Below, one piece after another: positions 9,777 through 22,500 of a DNA stretch of 64,000 nucleotides (positions are counted from its first letter, which is position 1; the number at the start of each line of letters is the position of its first letter). The DNA is from Heliocidaris erythrogramma (Eukaryota > Echinodermata > Echinoidea > Camarodonta > Echinometridae), in contig CM046853.1 of assembly GCA_025617745.1 (NCBI GenBank), forward strand, positions 14,737,174 to 14,801,173, written 5' to 3'. Below the pieces are notes generated by a model. That model saw nothing but the letters and a program-made list of their open reading frames with translations, did not search any database and had not been told where the DNA came from. A program made the position numbers and the translations under genes.

Positions 9777-12700
9777 GTGCATGCTTCAGGAATCATATTT
9801 ACAATCACATAATAATACAAAGTATTACACAGTAATATTGTTTCATATTGAAACACACAGAGGTTTGGCAAAATAAGCTATAAGCTTGAGAGGTATTGCC
9901 ACACCTGCATACTTAAAACAAACAATATAAACGGGTAAAACCATTATAATAAAATAAACATAAATCAAAACGAACCTTAAAATGGTAAACGAGATAATAA
10001 AAACAAAAGAGGAAAAAAACAAAAAAGAATATGGAAATATACAAAAGAAAAGAAAAGAAAAGAACCCCTATATAGTTAGTAAGTTATAAAGATATAGATT
10101 TACATGTACACCCAGAGAAATTCACAACGCTTGTAAGAATCTATATAAAGTGAGAATACCCAGAACTGATGGATACAGAAACAGCACTAGTTACATATGT
10201 GAGATAAGCATGCATTTAACACTGCTTTTGAAGGAGTGTATGGTCAATAAGTTACAAGTTTCATTTGGTAATGAGTTCCAAACATCTGGGCCATAATGCC
10301 GTACAGATTTATGTGCTAACACTGTGCGGGGGTTGGATAAATGAATGTTTGCTGATTGTCTAGTCCGATAAGAATGAATTTCGTCATTTCTTTGGAACAT
10401 TGAACAAAAGGTCGCAGGCAAGAGCTTGGTGTTATAACGATACATAAATGTTGACATTTGAAGGAAATTAATGTCACAGACTGGCAGAGTTTTCAGTTTA
10501 ATAAACAGGGGATGTGTGTGGTCAAGGTAACCAGCACCAGCACATATTCGAATTGCTTTCTTTTGTAGCATGAGAATATTATCGGTTGTACCCTTGGATG
10601 TAGCCCAAAGGATATTACAATAGGAAATATATGGTAGAATAAGAGTGTTGTATAAAGTAAATAATGTTCTGGAGGGTACAATATACCTAACCCTATATAA
10701 AATACCAATGCCACGAGAAATCGGTGTCCTTATGTGCTGCAAGTGATCTCCCCAGTTGAGTTTTTCATTTATCAGAACACCAAGGAACTTCGTACATGTT
10801 TTCTGCTCTAATAGGACATCATCAAGTTTGATGGAAAGATTTTGTTGACATGATTTTTTACCCTTGAAATGAATAAAATTAGTTTTTTGCAGGTTGAGAG
10901 ACAGCATATTACTTCGAAACCAATTCGCTATTTTTGGCAGTTCCGAGTTAACTCGGTTTTCTAGTAAATTTATGTCTCGATGAGAAAGGAATACACTCGT
11001 ATCATCAGCAAATAAAATGTAATTCAACAAAGTGGATACATTACATAAGTCATTAATATATATAAGAAAAAGCAGTGGCCCTAGTATGGAACCTTGAGGC
11101 ACCCCACATCTTAAAAGTGATATATCAGAATTGACAAAATTATAACAGGTGTATTGCCTCCTCTGTGAAAGGTAGCTGGAGAACCATTCTAAAGCAATGC
11201 CTCTTACCCCATAGTGTTCAAGTTTATATAAGAGTATGGAATGATCAAGTGTGTCAAAAGCTTTGCTCAGATCCATGAACACACCTATAGTGTGTTCCCG
11301 AGTTGCCAAGGCTCCAGAAACAAAGTCATAAAATCTCACCAACGCAAGGTCAGTAGAGTGAGACTTTCTAAATCCAAACTGGTTAGGATTAAGTAATTTG
11401 TTTTTGTCAAGAAAGCCGATGAGTCTATTATAAACAATTCTCTCTAGGATTTTTGAGAAGCTAGGTAGAATTGATATTGGTCTGTAGTTATTAATACTAG
11501 AAGTGCTATCTCTCTTATGAACAGGGATAACCTTTGCCAGTTTGAAATGACAAGGAAACACACCAGATGAGAGAGAAAGGTTACAAATGTGCACCAAAGG
11601 TATCAAGATCGAACCAATAATTTGCTTTAGAAAAGCTGAACTAATTTCATCATGACCCAAAGCCCTACTATTCCTAAGCGAAGAAACAATATTTAATATT
11701 TCAAAATAATCTGTTGGCTTAAGGAAAAGTGACACCTGGGTCTTCCCGTGATTTAGAAGATGGTCCTTGAAATTCATGCCGGTGGAATTTATTTTCTTTG
11801 CTTGATTTGGGCCTATATTCACAAAATAATTGTTGAATGCATTAGCAATATCTTCAATATTTGATATTTCATTACCATTATGGACAATTTTTTTGGCAGA
11901 TTCCGCCTTCCGTCGCTTGCACAATAAATCCTTAACAATTCTCCAAGTAGATGACATGTTGCCTTTAACATTTTCAAATTGTTTTGAGTAGTAAAGGCAT
12001 CGTGATGATCTAATGATCGACGTCAACTTATTACGATATTTCTTATATTTATCTTTATTTTCTTGAGAAGGTTTCTTAACGCTTCTTTTATATAAAATAT
12101 TCCTTCTTTTGATAGATTGAATGATCCCTTTTGTTATCCACGGATGTTTACCAGATTTCTTAATAGATGATTTCACCAAAGGAATCAGTTTATCAAAGTG
12201 ACGGTAAAATGTACTTCTAAACAGATCATAGGCTTTTTCAACATCGTTACATCCCAGTACATCATGCCAGTCCTCTGACAGAAAAGCTTCATTTAGATGA
12301 GAAATGTTTTCTTCAGTAAAATTTCGTTTCATACTATTTTCGCGTTTTCTAGGAATGTCATAGTGTACATCATAAAGCAAACAAAATACAGGTAGATGAT
12401 CAGAAATTTCACAATAGAATAAACCAGACTGAAACGAACTTTTTACACTTTTTACAAAAATGTTATCGAGAAGTGTTGATGACCGGTCTCCTATTCTTGT
12501 TGGTTTATCAATCATTACTTTGAATGCATTTGAATCTAAGATATTCTGGAGACAGATAGTCTTTGAAGTAATAGCCAAGAAATCTATATTAAAATCACCC
12601 ATTATACAAACAGACTTATCAGATGTATTAACTGCTTCCATGAGCGATTCAAGATCATTAAGAAAAGTATCAACATCATTGCTTGGTGGTCTGTACACTA

Positions 12701-13133
12701 TACACACAATAAAATTCTTCTCAGCGGGCAGATCTACCTCTATACATAAGAGTTCAGCACTCTGATTTGAGAACGAGAGATCATCTCTGACTTTAAAAGT
12801 TAATTTGTCAGAGATATACAAAAGGACACCACCACCTCTTCCTTCTGGTCTGTCTTTACGAGCTATGTTGTACCCCTCCAATGTAAACAGAGGGGGAGAT
12901 GATGGATTTAACCACGTCTCAGAAATACCTACAATGGAGCAATCAAATTTCAATGAGGATAGCAATAAATTAATACTTTCAAAGTTTTTGGATAGGCTTC
13001 TGGCATTACAATGTAAGAAACTCAAGCACTGCGAATGATGAGTTTGAATATCATTTATGACAGGGTTATACTCATTAGGAACATAATACCTACAATCAAT
13101 ACTTTCTTGTAAATCATACTCTTCAAGCATCAT
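9731..13133 (-). mobile_element. CR1-group LINE, near full-length
   Basis: Minus-strand non-LTR element. Its single long ORF (13133-10191) is followed by about 400 bases of 3' UTR ending in an AAAT-type microsatellite tail (9776-9731 read on the minus strand), as is usual for CR1/L2 relatives. No gag-like ORF1 is seen above the start. An in-frame TAA sits directly before the first ATG, so the copy is either 5'-truncated or of a one-ORF lineage. Confidence 0.88.
10191..13133 (-). CDS. LINE endonuclease-reverse transcriptase, intact 980 aa
   Basis: One uninterrupted frame. The N-terminal part is an apurinic-type endonuclease: FLHCNARSLSKN, GISETWLNP, EGRGGGVLLYIS, CIVYRPPSND, IMGDFNIDF and SDHLPVFCLL. 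The central part is a reverse transcriptase: PVHKRDSTSSINNYRPISIL, QFGFRKSHSTDLALVRF, FMDLSKAFDTLDHSILLYKL, GVPQGSILGPLLFLIYINDL and the catalytic YILFADDTSVF at about residue 706. The thumb and connection follow (KFLGVLINEKLNWGDHL, RGIGILYRVRYIVPSRTLF). These motifs place it in the CR1/L2/Crack assemblage; the exact clade needs a tree. No stop or frameshift is present, which suggests recent activity. Confidence 0.9.
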   Translation of the reverse strand: MMLEEYDLQESIDCRYYVPNEYNPVINDIQTHHSQCLSFLHCNARSLSKNFESINLLLSSLKFDCSIVGISETWLNPSSPPLFTLEGYNIARKDRPEGRGGGVLLYISDKLTFKVRDDLSFSNQSAELLCIEVDLPAEKNFIVCIVYRPPSNDVDTFLNDLESLMEAVNTSDKSVCIMGDFNIDFLAITSKTICLQNILDSNAFKVMIDKPTRIGDRSSTLLDNIFVKSVKSSFQSGLFYCEISDHLPVFCLLYDVHYDIPRKRENSMKRNFTEENISHLNEAFLSEDWHDVLGCNDVEKAYDLFRSTFYRHFDKLIPLVKSSIKKSGKHPWITKGIIQSIKRRNILYKRSVKKPSQENKDKYKKYRNKLTSIIRSSRCLYYSKQFENVKGNMSSTWRIVKDLLCKRRKAESAKKIVHNGNEISNIEDIANAFNNYFVNIGPNQAKKINSTGMNFKDHLLNHGKTQVSLFLKPTDYFEILNIVSSLRNSRALGHDEISSAFLKQIIGSILIPLVHICNLSLSSGVFPCHFKLAKVIPVHKRDSTSSINNYRPISILPSFSKILERIVYNRLIGFLDKNKLLNPNQFGFRKSHSTDLALVRFYDFVSGALATREHTIGVFMDLSKAFDTLDHSILLYKLEHYGVRGIALEWFSSYLSQRRQYTCYNFVNSDISLLRCGVPQGSILGPLLFLIYINDLCNVSTLLNYILFADDTSVFLSHRDINLLENRVNSELPKIANWFRSNMLSLNLQKTNFIHFKGKKSCQQNLSIKLDDVLLEQKTCTKFLGVLINEKLNWGDHLQHIRTPISRGIGILYRVRYIVPSRTLFTLYNTLILPYISYCNILWATSKGTTDNILMLQKKAIRICAGAGYLDHTHPLFIKLKTLPVCDINFLQMSTFMYRYNTKLLPATFCSMFQRNDEIHSYRTRQSANIHLSNPRTVLAHKSVRHYGPDVWNSLPNETCNLLTIHSFKSSVKCMLISHM

Positions 13134-13885
13134 TTAAGCACACCAATGTATTATTCCAAATTGACGAACACACTGCATGATCTGGTCTCTCAAAGGTGTA
13201 ATGTGTTTAAAGGTACTATGTAATATTTATAATCTGAGAAATAGCATGACACAAAATCAGTGTCGGTCAAATAAAATGAATCGTAATCGAGTAGGAGGAT
13301 TTACCAGATAAAATGCTGCTGAAAATTTGATTTGTAAATAATGCTTTATGACAGCAGCTTAGTTTTATGGAAAGCACAATAAGCCTGACTGAAGGAGAAA
13401 ACAGGGAAATGTAACTTTCTCTGGAGAAAAATATTTTCACTTTGCATGACGGAATAAATTTGATTGAAACTTTCCATGTGTCATTTCAAGCACAGAAAAA
13501 TGCTTCAATAATGTTATATAGTACATGTACCTACAATGTATATTTTTTTTCATTCTAATCTCTTACAGTATCTCATTTTTACATGTAAATATTACTTTTT
13601 GATAATCTTGGTCATCATGATTTTTACTTCAGTGTTCTTCATACAATCACATGAATTGAATATATGCATGTTACAATAAGTGTGTTAATTCTTTATAAAA
13701 ACAAATATAGTACTAGTAACCATGAACTCTTCATCATCTAATGTATTTATTCATTTCTGGTCTGTCTGAGTTTATATATGTATTTGAGAAAAGCAATATT
13801 ACTTTATTTGAGTAATCTGCTTTCAGAGATCAAGTGTATTAGGTAATGTGAACAATGAATGTGACATGGAGGTACCTAAATTGGT
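13134..13885. other. Intergenic sequence above the CR1-group LINE
   Basis: A weak inverted pair, GGTACTATGTAATATT near 13215 and AATGTTATATAGTACATGTA near 13510, hints at a degraded MITE. Nothing else is recognised. Confidence 0.3.
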
Positions 13886-14669
13886 TTAAAGGAGAATGAA
13901 ACTCAACATACATTAGCTGATAATCATGTGGAAAATACAAAATCAGCCTGTTCAAAATATCTTGAAAATAATCTGAATTACTCAGTAAGGAGAACAGTCT
14001 CTCTAAAGTTTGCAGATTTCTTGCTAGATACTATCCCATGGGGGCTGGCATTTTGAAAAACCGTGATGTCATTGCGGTACATGTCCATTTACCTGTACAC
14101 AATGGATAAGATGTTGAATGAATAGCTATTGTACAACTAAAGCCAAAATAGCAGCCATCTTGGTACCCCCATTGTCTCGCACATGTGATAAAGAGCAGTT
14201 GTAGGTCTTTGTCACTTCTTTGAAGAATTGACAAACCTTTGTCAGACCAAGCAACTTACAAGTGCATGCCAAATCCTGCTTAACAAAAGAAACAGCTGAA
14301 CCAAATATCTTGACACAAATAGGTTATATGACAGGATAAAAGTATCTTCATTTGAATGTACATGACTACAAAAATGGTTTATTTTGAGAAAATCCAGTGT
14401 CATGCATTCCAGCTGATCATGAGTGTCATGGTATCTAGTGTATAGGTCAGTGGGTATCTCGCAAATAGAACTGCTCTGACATTACTTTGTAAAGAAAATG
14501 GCAGCCCCCATGGGATAATGTCAAGCAAGGAAACTGCAACTTTTGGAGACACTGTTCTCCTTCTTAAATAATCAAACAGGAGTAATTTCAAGATATTTGT
14601 AATAGGCTGACAATTATCTACATGTACATGATTATAGGCTAATGTTTGTTGCCTTTTATTCCCCTTTAA
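13886..14669. mobile_element. TTAA-flanked MITE, 784 bp
   Basis: TTAAAGGAGAATGAAAC at the left and CTTTTATTCCCCTTTAA at the right are imperfect inverted ends bounded by TTAA. The arms extend inward (CTGATAATCATGTGG against ACATGATTATAGGC; GGAGAACAGTCTC against GACACTGTTCTCC; CCCATGGGGGCTGGCATTTT against AAATGGCAGCCCCCATGGG). No ORF. Kolobok-like target preference, but a different family from copies 1-4. Confidence 0.75.
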
Positions 14670-15286
14670 TCATGAATTGTTGTATTTCTGCTATTCACTC
14701 CCATCTAATACAACAGTTACAAATTTGTATAAAATGAAATCCCTGAGAAAAGGAAAGTGAGATAACCATGAAATAAAAAATCACCCATGTTTGTGATTAT
14801 TTTGCATTGAAATACTATTATTTATAATATTTTGATTATGACTTAATAAATATTACTCCATGACTTTACAAACTATTTAGAAGACAGCTACAGTGGGTCA
14901 ACTCAGTTCAGCCAGGTTTGAAGAGGTGAGGGGAGAGAAGGAGATTTTAGAAAGGAAAATGAATAGAATTTGATTGGAATACAAAGAGGGAGAGAGAGAG
15001 AGAGGGAGGAAAAGATGTATGATGGATGAGAAATATACTGAATGATATTTATTGTGAGTGAAATATCAAAATGCATGTAGAAAATGAAAGGTTGATAGAT
15101 CCACTCCCCGAGCTGTTCTTGAAACCCATTTTTATGGAGATTAAGCTAAGGAACACATGTGCATATATTTTCCTCCTCTATACTATATTTTTATTCGATA
15201 ATTTCTCATTTTATAACTAGCAATGTAGAATACCAAAAATATATAAACATGAACATCATCCTGACATAAAAAATATAGAAACATAC

Positions 15287-15332
<46 letters not shown>

Positions 15333-15920
15333 GTCATCATCATCGTTATTCAGTTAGAACTTTTGCATAGGCTTAGAAAAGAAATGCGACGAGGCCTATC
15401 TACGCACTTTAAGCTCGCATGCAGAGTTGAAATCAGCTATGTTGGCTACAAGAGAAAACAGACAGAGAAAACGACGTGACATCACGGTTATTGTTGGCCT
15501 AATGATCTTTCATTATATTGACTTGGTTGACATGTGTTGTTTGTGCACAAAGCTACGCATATATAGAGAGAAATGAAAATTGGACATCGTGTTTGCTCTA
15601 TTAAATGACTTTGAACATTCATTCTACAACTGTTTTTATCATGTTCATCTTTCTTTCTCCATATTACATTTTTCTTGAGGTGACGACCACGTGCAATAAA
15701 ATCAATGTTACACTTTTTTGTAAAGTAAACATCAAATGCCATAATCTAATACAATTACGTCACATGATAATGATGTAAATGATTAAAATACACTGAACTT
15801 TGATGTGTCAATTCAAAAAATTGAGACTTGTGTGTCGCTATGCGATATAAAATAGTATTTGATGCCCTTGTTATATACTTTATAACATTGGTTCAAAGGC
15901 TGCTTGTATCATCTGGCCAC
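14670..15920. other. Intergenic sequence with microsatellites
   Basis: Contains a GAGA stretch near 14990-15003 and the ATT array at 15288-15332. No exon or RNA gene is recognised. This is the downstream flank of the SLC15-like gene. Confidence 0.4.
15288..15332. repeat. ATT trinucleotide microsatellite
   Basis: About fifteen perfect ATT units. Confidence 0.95.
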
Positions 15921-15926
15921 TTTATT
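15921..15926 (-). terminator. Candidate polyadenylation signal of the SLC15-like gene
   Basis: Minus-strand AATAAA (GTAAATAAAGTGG) lies about 440 bases below the stop codon at 16368. It is the nearest clear canonical hexamer that I saw. Confidence 0.35.
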
Positions 15927-16367
15927 TACATAATTAATATAAAACTGGGAAGCGTGACAATAATAATACCATTAAAAATATAAATTCATATTTTAAAGTG
16001 TCATAAAATCAAATAAAGGCCTAATAATAAATTAAATAATCCCACAAAAGCATAAGCAGCGAACGAACTCTATAAAATTGTTTGCATAATCAATGTTTAC
16101 AGGGGCGCAGATGCTTTTCCCCGCCCCCTCCCATCTAATGGCGAAAATAGGACAGAGAGAGATGGGGAACAAACTTGAAAACCCCCTCCCCTCTCTCTCG
16201 ATCAAGTCGATGGTCTTACTCTCTTATTCCATTTTAGGGAGACAGGTGTCCCGCTTGTCATACGCATGACACCAGTGCAGTGCCCTAACCCTATTGAGTG
16301 TCCCGTCTCTGTAGAGTATAGACCCTGACGCTACGCCACTCTCATGATGTACGTGGAAAGGGTACTT

Positions 16368-16522
16368 CTATTCACTCAACTGTCTATCGTACTGATTCAC
16401 ATACACATAATTCCTGGAGATGAAATAAAGGTAAACGATGTTGAGGATAATGACGCCAGCCAGTAGAATAAAGTAGTACTCGAGATGACCCTTGTTGATG
16501 TTATCGGGTATCCACTCATCAC
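16368..16522 (-). CDS. SLC15-like exon 8 (stop)
   Basis: Acceptor TTGTAG. Encodes DEWIPDNINKGHLEYYFILL, the last helix and a short tail ending RQLSE, then TAG. It matches the family WxxDDLNxGHLDYFFWLLAG end. Confidence 0.9.
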
Positions 16523-19500
16523 CTACAAGTAAATAAAAAATGTACACGTGAGGAATTTTAAATGAAATACCAAATACTGCTTTGAAAGAAAATGTCATAG
16601 GCCTATAAAGAGAAAGAAATAGATAGGGACCGCAGTGACAGCGATATGTGGGGCATCATCCCAACGTGTGTTAAATTATGTTATTGTGCAAAATCTTTTT
16701 ATATTATAGCTTTTATCAGTAAATGTATCACCAATGAAAACTTCCGTACAAACTTTACAAATACAATGTCTTGACTTCAGTAATACATTTTTAGAATAAT
16801 CAAAAATACAACACAAATCTTTAAAAAAAATAAAACAATTCCCCTTAAAAATGCAGTCGATTTTACATTTTCTCTGATTTCACTACGAATCTTGCTCTTC
16901 ATGTTGCTTTCCTGAATTGGATTGCCCATTTTGATATGATTGCAATAAAAACCAACACACAGAAACATAGGCATAGTGCAGTGGGGGGGGGGGGGGTACC
17001 AGCAAAACGGGCACTTTCTGGGGAAAACGGGGCGCCATGGGGTGAACATAAAGCGAAACAGGAGACCATTTTGTGACATTGGTATAGTGGTATTAAAGAA
17101 ACTGTTTCAGCTTCCCCAATTAACAGTTGTGTGTTATGGTCTAATGATTCATGTGCAAGCGAGCGAGCAAAAAATTTTATATTTTTTTCTTATGCTGAAG
17201 TCCTTTGGTTGAAAATTATGTACATGGATATAATGAAAATGACAACATCAAATTCATTTGGGGGAATGCCGAATGATCTTTTATTTCTTATATGAACCCT
17301 GTCGTCTAAATTAGGATTACATGCATCGATATCAACTTACTTTATGCGATTTGCTTTATTTCATATTGTTTTGTATTTGGAAATGAAATGAAATGAAATG
17401 AAATAAAACTTGCATCCCTCAATCATTAATACATGTAATAAGAGCGATCAAGCGTAATGACCGAGTTTTGGGGAAATTTTCGGAAAATATTGCCCTTATT
17501 TGGTATAATTAATATGGGTACATTCGAGCGAACTGAACGAGAAATCCTTTGCTGGGGGGGGGGGGGGAGGGGATGGGCAATGTGCCCCTCTTGCCTCCAG
17601 CTCCAGTGCCTTGCAAGTATAATATGGGTACCTGTTGCTACATAAAGCCGCGCCGATTCTTTGAAGCTAGATATGGCTCTTTTTGTAAGAAATAGTGGGA
17701 AATGTAGGGCACTTATCAGAAGAGGAAAGGGGGCTTATCAGAGGTGGAAATGGGCACTTATAAGAGATGAAAAGGAGCACTTATGAGATGAAAAGGGGCA
17801 CATATAGAGAGTAAAACATAGACTTATCAGAAGTAAAGAGAGGGCACTTACTGTATCCGATTTGAAAAAGGACAGTTATCAGAAGGAGAAAACGAGCACT
17901 TATCATGCTTATTAGAAAGAAAAAGGGGCACCTATCAGAAGTAAACATGCACTTATCAAAGGAGAAAAGGACACATATTAGAGAGAAAAGGAGAAATTAT
18001 TAGCTTTGAAAAGTGGCATTTATCAGAAGGGAAAAAGGCACTTAATAGAGAGATAATGAGGCAATTATGAAAAGGGGCACTTATCAGAAGGTGAAAAGGG
18101 GCATTTATCAAAAGGGGAAAGGGCACTTACTAAAAAGGAAAGGGACACTTTTAGTAGAAAGGGCACTTTTGGGGTACTTGAAAAAGTGGGGGCACTGTAC
18201 CCCCCCCCCCCCGAGCGCCGCCTCTGCGTAGGGATACCATATCGCCTGAGAGGAATAAACGTCTCTTGTCCGAATATCATCTTACCCGTTTCTAAATGTT
18301 GTGAGCATGCGAGGTTTTTTTTGAACACTATAATATCTACATCCACTGTTCGTGCAATGTGTATCTACATTATAGGCTTCTCCGCCAATATGATATTTTA
18401 TTAAAATTGCAAAGACACCATCTGCCAGAATATGAGGTGACGGTTGACCGAATATTGGTAGTTTCAAAATTCAAAGGAGGTGCAACCCCCCACTTATTTT
18501 ACCACCCCCCGCCTCTCACGTCTGAGGGCAGACGTTCGTTGTTATAACGTACCTGCGGATGCTGCGTTGACGATGATCACTAGTAAAGATCCCACATAGC
18601 TACCGATTCCGTTATAGAAGAGATATATCCCCGTGATAAATGCTTGAAGAGACTTGGGAGACTGAGAAAAGGCGAATTCTAGACCTGAAAATGACAGCGG
18701 ACAAAATGATCCAATATCTGTAAATTCATGAATCGATCACCACAATAAATTAATTATGGAAGGGGTCGGACAGACGCATGATGGACCAGTAAACATTTAT
18801 TACTGAAGTCAAAACAATTTTACTAATTATGATATTATGGCCTATTCCTGTACATGCAATGTTTGTATTGCAGCTTTCGTTGGTGATGCTGCTAAAAAGC
18901 TTTATGATAAAAAGATTTTGCACAATAACATAATTTCACACATGTTGGGATAATGCAACACATATATCGCTGTCATTACGGCCCTTGTCTCTCTAGGCCT
19001 TTTGTCATTTTGTCATTTTTCGTATTCAACGTCTCTTGCCCGAATGACTTTCCCGTTTCTAAAAATCATAATTCCAAAAGACGCTTTGTTACTCTCGAAA
19101 TTAAAATGGCTTGGCAAACTAAAGTTATTTCTTCCCACTGTGACTTTTTTTTCTGATATTTAGAAGCGATTTTATGTTAATAGGCAAAAGTATACAATAA
19201 GAGCCCCTCAAAGTTTTCCTATAATTCGATACGACTCGGTCGTCATACATTGTTGATGAAATGAAGTATGGAGGTGTCCTGATTTTGCGGACAGTGTGCC
19301 AAAAAGTTTTCAGCAAGAAGAAGTAAAAAGTTAAGATTCGCGGACAATGGTCAAAAGGTTCTCTATATATCTAAAAACATTGCATTATAATAAAATAATG
19401 ATTTTTTTTTTTGGAATATATTATACTTTGAGATGAGGTGTCACACACTCTCAACGTCTCAACAGCATTGGTCAATGAAATTACCTGTGATGAGAACAAA

Positions 19501-22500
19501 AACATCCCCGATGCCAATGAAAATATATTGCGGAATTTGAAAGAGGATTGAGAGCGATGAAGCATGGAAGATGACACCTGATATTTCCTGGTCAAAACTC
19601 CCGCCATTTTTAAGTATGTGTTTACGAACGATCTCAACCACGGCAGCATATAGCACAGACAGAAGCCCAGACACAAGACCAAAAGCTGTCATGAGAAAAC
19701 AAGATAAATATCAAAATTAGACTCGTTAAAAGTTGTCATTAAATTGTGTTTTGGAAAGCGAGTTTGATGACCATAGAACCATGCATAACTGCACCACAAA
19801 ATTCTGGCACTGCGCTGCTCATTATTTTCACAATAAATGTAATACATATTGATTCATTTTAACCGCAATACAACATCAGAAATTGTAGAAAGTATATTTG
19901 AGCTTTGTCAATGAAATAACTAATGACACCCCAAATAAATTGTAAAAGCATAATTATAAATATCGTCGGCATCCGTTCGTCTCGGGAGACGATGGTGTAG
20001 CGCTATGATATAGAGTAACATCGTCTATAGTGGCTGTGCAATCCCACTCTAGAGTGGCAGTCTCTGGAGCATTTGTTGCACACGTATGAGGTTGGCACTG
20101 AGGCAGAGACTGCCCTTGCCTTCCTCTTGGCTCTCATGTCTGGCAGCCGGTTGTTTCTGTTGTCCTCTTCCCTCTTGACTCCGTTGGTGACTGTGGCCCT
20201 CCAGAGCGGGCTGTGCCTTCCCATGAGTTGGGGGTCAATGTCGGCCTGTTTCATGTCGCGCTTGCAGACATCTTTGTAGCGGAGCTGTGGCCTTCCAGTG
20301 GGGCGAGCCCCTCGCACAGTTCCCCATACAACATGACCCTTAGGGATGCGGCCAGCGACCATGCGGCGAACGTGGCCCAGTCATCTCAGGCGTCTCCTGC
20401 TGAGGAGGGCAAACAGGCTTGGGATGCCGACACGCCTGATGTGCAAGAGACGTCTAAGGCAGCGGAGGGGGAAGCTGTTTAGCCGCTTCTCCTGCACAGC
20501 ATATGTAGTCCAGGACTCGCTGCCGTACAGGAGAGTGCGGAGGACAGCTTGGTGTTCTCAGTCAGCTGACTGTTGCTCCACACACGCTTGTTCAGCTTAG
20601 CCATGGTGGCGGTGGCCTTCCCGATCCTGGTGCTGATCTCTGTGTCCAGGGAGAGGGAGCTGGAGATGGATGAACCGAGGTAGGTGAAGGAGTCCACCAC
20701 CTCAAGGTGCGTACCATCGATGGAGATGTCCGGTGGGGAGGGGGTGTTTTGTGGCAGGATGTTGGTCTTCTTCAGACTAATAGTTAGGCCAAACTCCTTG
20801 CAGGCATGAGACAGGCGGTCGACTAGCCCCTGCAGTCCGGCTTCTGCACTTTGGTCTTGGCACGTAGACGGGCGATGTTAAAGAGCTTCGCCTCGGCTCT
20901 GGTGCGGATGTAGATGCCTTCCGTGCAGTCGTCAAAGGCGTACTGGAGCAGCATGGAGAAGAAGATCCCGAAGAGGGTTGGCGCGAGTACGCAGCCTTGC
21001 TTAACCCCACTGCTCACAGGGAAGGCGTTGGATGTGCTACCATTGAAGCAGACTGTGCTGTGCATGTCCTCGTGGAAGGACTTGACCATCTGGAGCAGTC
21101 TTGGGGGACATCCAATCTTCCTCAGGAGGCTGAAAAGTCTGCTTCTACTGACCAGGTCGAAGGCTTTGGTCAGGTCTATGATAGCGATGGTGCGGATGTA
21201 GATGCCTTCCGTGCAGTTGTCAAAGGCGTACTGGAGCAGCATGGAGAAGAAGATCCCGAAGAGGGTTGGCACGAGCTGCTTGCACTGGTCTGTGATGACT
21301 TCCCCTGTCTTGGACTTCAGCGGCGCGGTCTTGGTAGCAGTGGGGCCAGTAGCAGTCTTGATGCCGTCGTACATGCCTCTTGCATTTCCTGTGTCGGCGG
21401 CTATCTGGATCCTGCTGCACAAGTTCAGCCAATAGTCATTGGCGCAGCGGCGTGCGGTCTGCTGTGACTTGCTTCGTGCAGCTCTGAGGGCGTCGCGAGT
21501 GCTGGGGCAGGGGTTCTGCTTGTGGGCCAGCAGGGCATTCCTCTTGGCTTCTGTGACTGGCTGCATCTCGTCCCAGTGGGCTTCGAACCAGTCTGCGTTG
21601 CGACGTTCCTTCCTCCCAAATGCCGTGAAGGCTGAGGAGTAGATAGCATCACGGAGATGGCACCACTTACTGTCGATGTCGGTGACATTTGGAGCAGGAG
21701 TAGCCATCTTCTTGCTGAAGACTTCTTGAAACTGCTGGGATCTCTCAGGGACACTGGCGCTGCAGGTGTTGATACGTGGTCGGCCCTTGGTTTTGGTAAG
21801 GTGTATCTTCTTCGTGGTCAGCCTCACTTTGCTGCCGATGAGGGAGTGGTCTGTGTCACAGTCTGCGCTGTGGAAACTACGAGTATGAAGGACGCTTCCC
21901 AGGTCTGCACGTCTGGTGATGACAAGGTCAAGCTGGTGCCAGTGTTTGGACCGAGGATGTCTCCAGGAGACTTTGTGGCGTTCCTTACACTTGAAGTAGG
22001 TGTTGGTCACACACAGGCCTTGGTGACAGCACAGCTCCAGCAGCCTCTGTCCGTTCTCGTTCATCCTGCCTATGCCCTGGTGGCCGAGACAGGAAGGCCA
22101 GGTGTCGCAGTCGGCTCCCACTCTAGCATTGAAGTCTCCAAGGAAGTATAGCCCTTCGGTGGTGGGGATATTGGATATTGCCTCATCCAGCGCCTCGTAA
22201 AACTGGTCCTTGGCCTCTGGGGTGGAGCAGAGTGTCGGCGCATAGATGCTGAGGAGATTGGCAAAGCCTGCTGTTGTTGACAGTCGCAAGCTGAGGATTC
22301 TCTCCGATCCGCCAGTTGGTGGTTCAAAGGCTGCAGATAACGAGTTCTTCACAGCGAAGCCTACACCGTGCTGTCTGGGGCTGTCCTGTGGTAAGCCCTG
22401 CCAAAAGAAGGTGTAGTTGGCCTCCCTGATGGAACCGCTGTCAGCCAGGCGGGTCTCCTGCAGGCAGGCAATATCAATGTTCAGTCTTGCCAGTTCTTTG

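Noticed and set aside
15293-15332. CRISPR-like or structured array
   Set aside because: Simple ATT microsatellite without spacers; the same holds for other short arrays in the window.
16220-16345. Possible tRNA-derived SINE
   Set aside because: Contains a hairpin-like GACACCAG/TGGTGTC feel but no A/B box pair or tail.
21202-22151. Plus-strand frames of 77-164 codons
   Set aside because: They lie antisense to the GC-rich LINE coding region, whose minus-strand frame has clear endonuclease and RT motifs.
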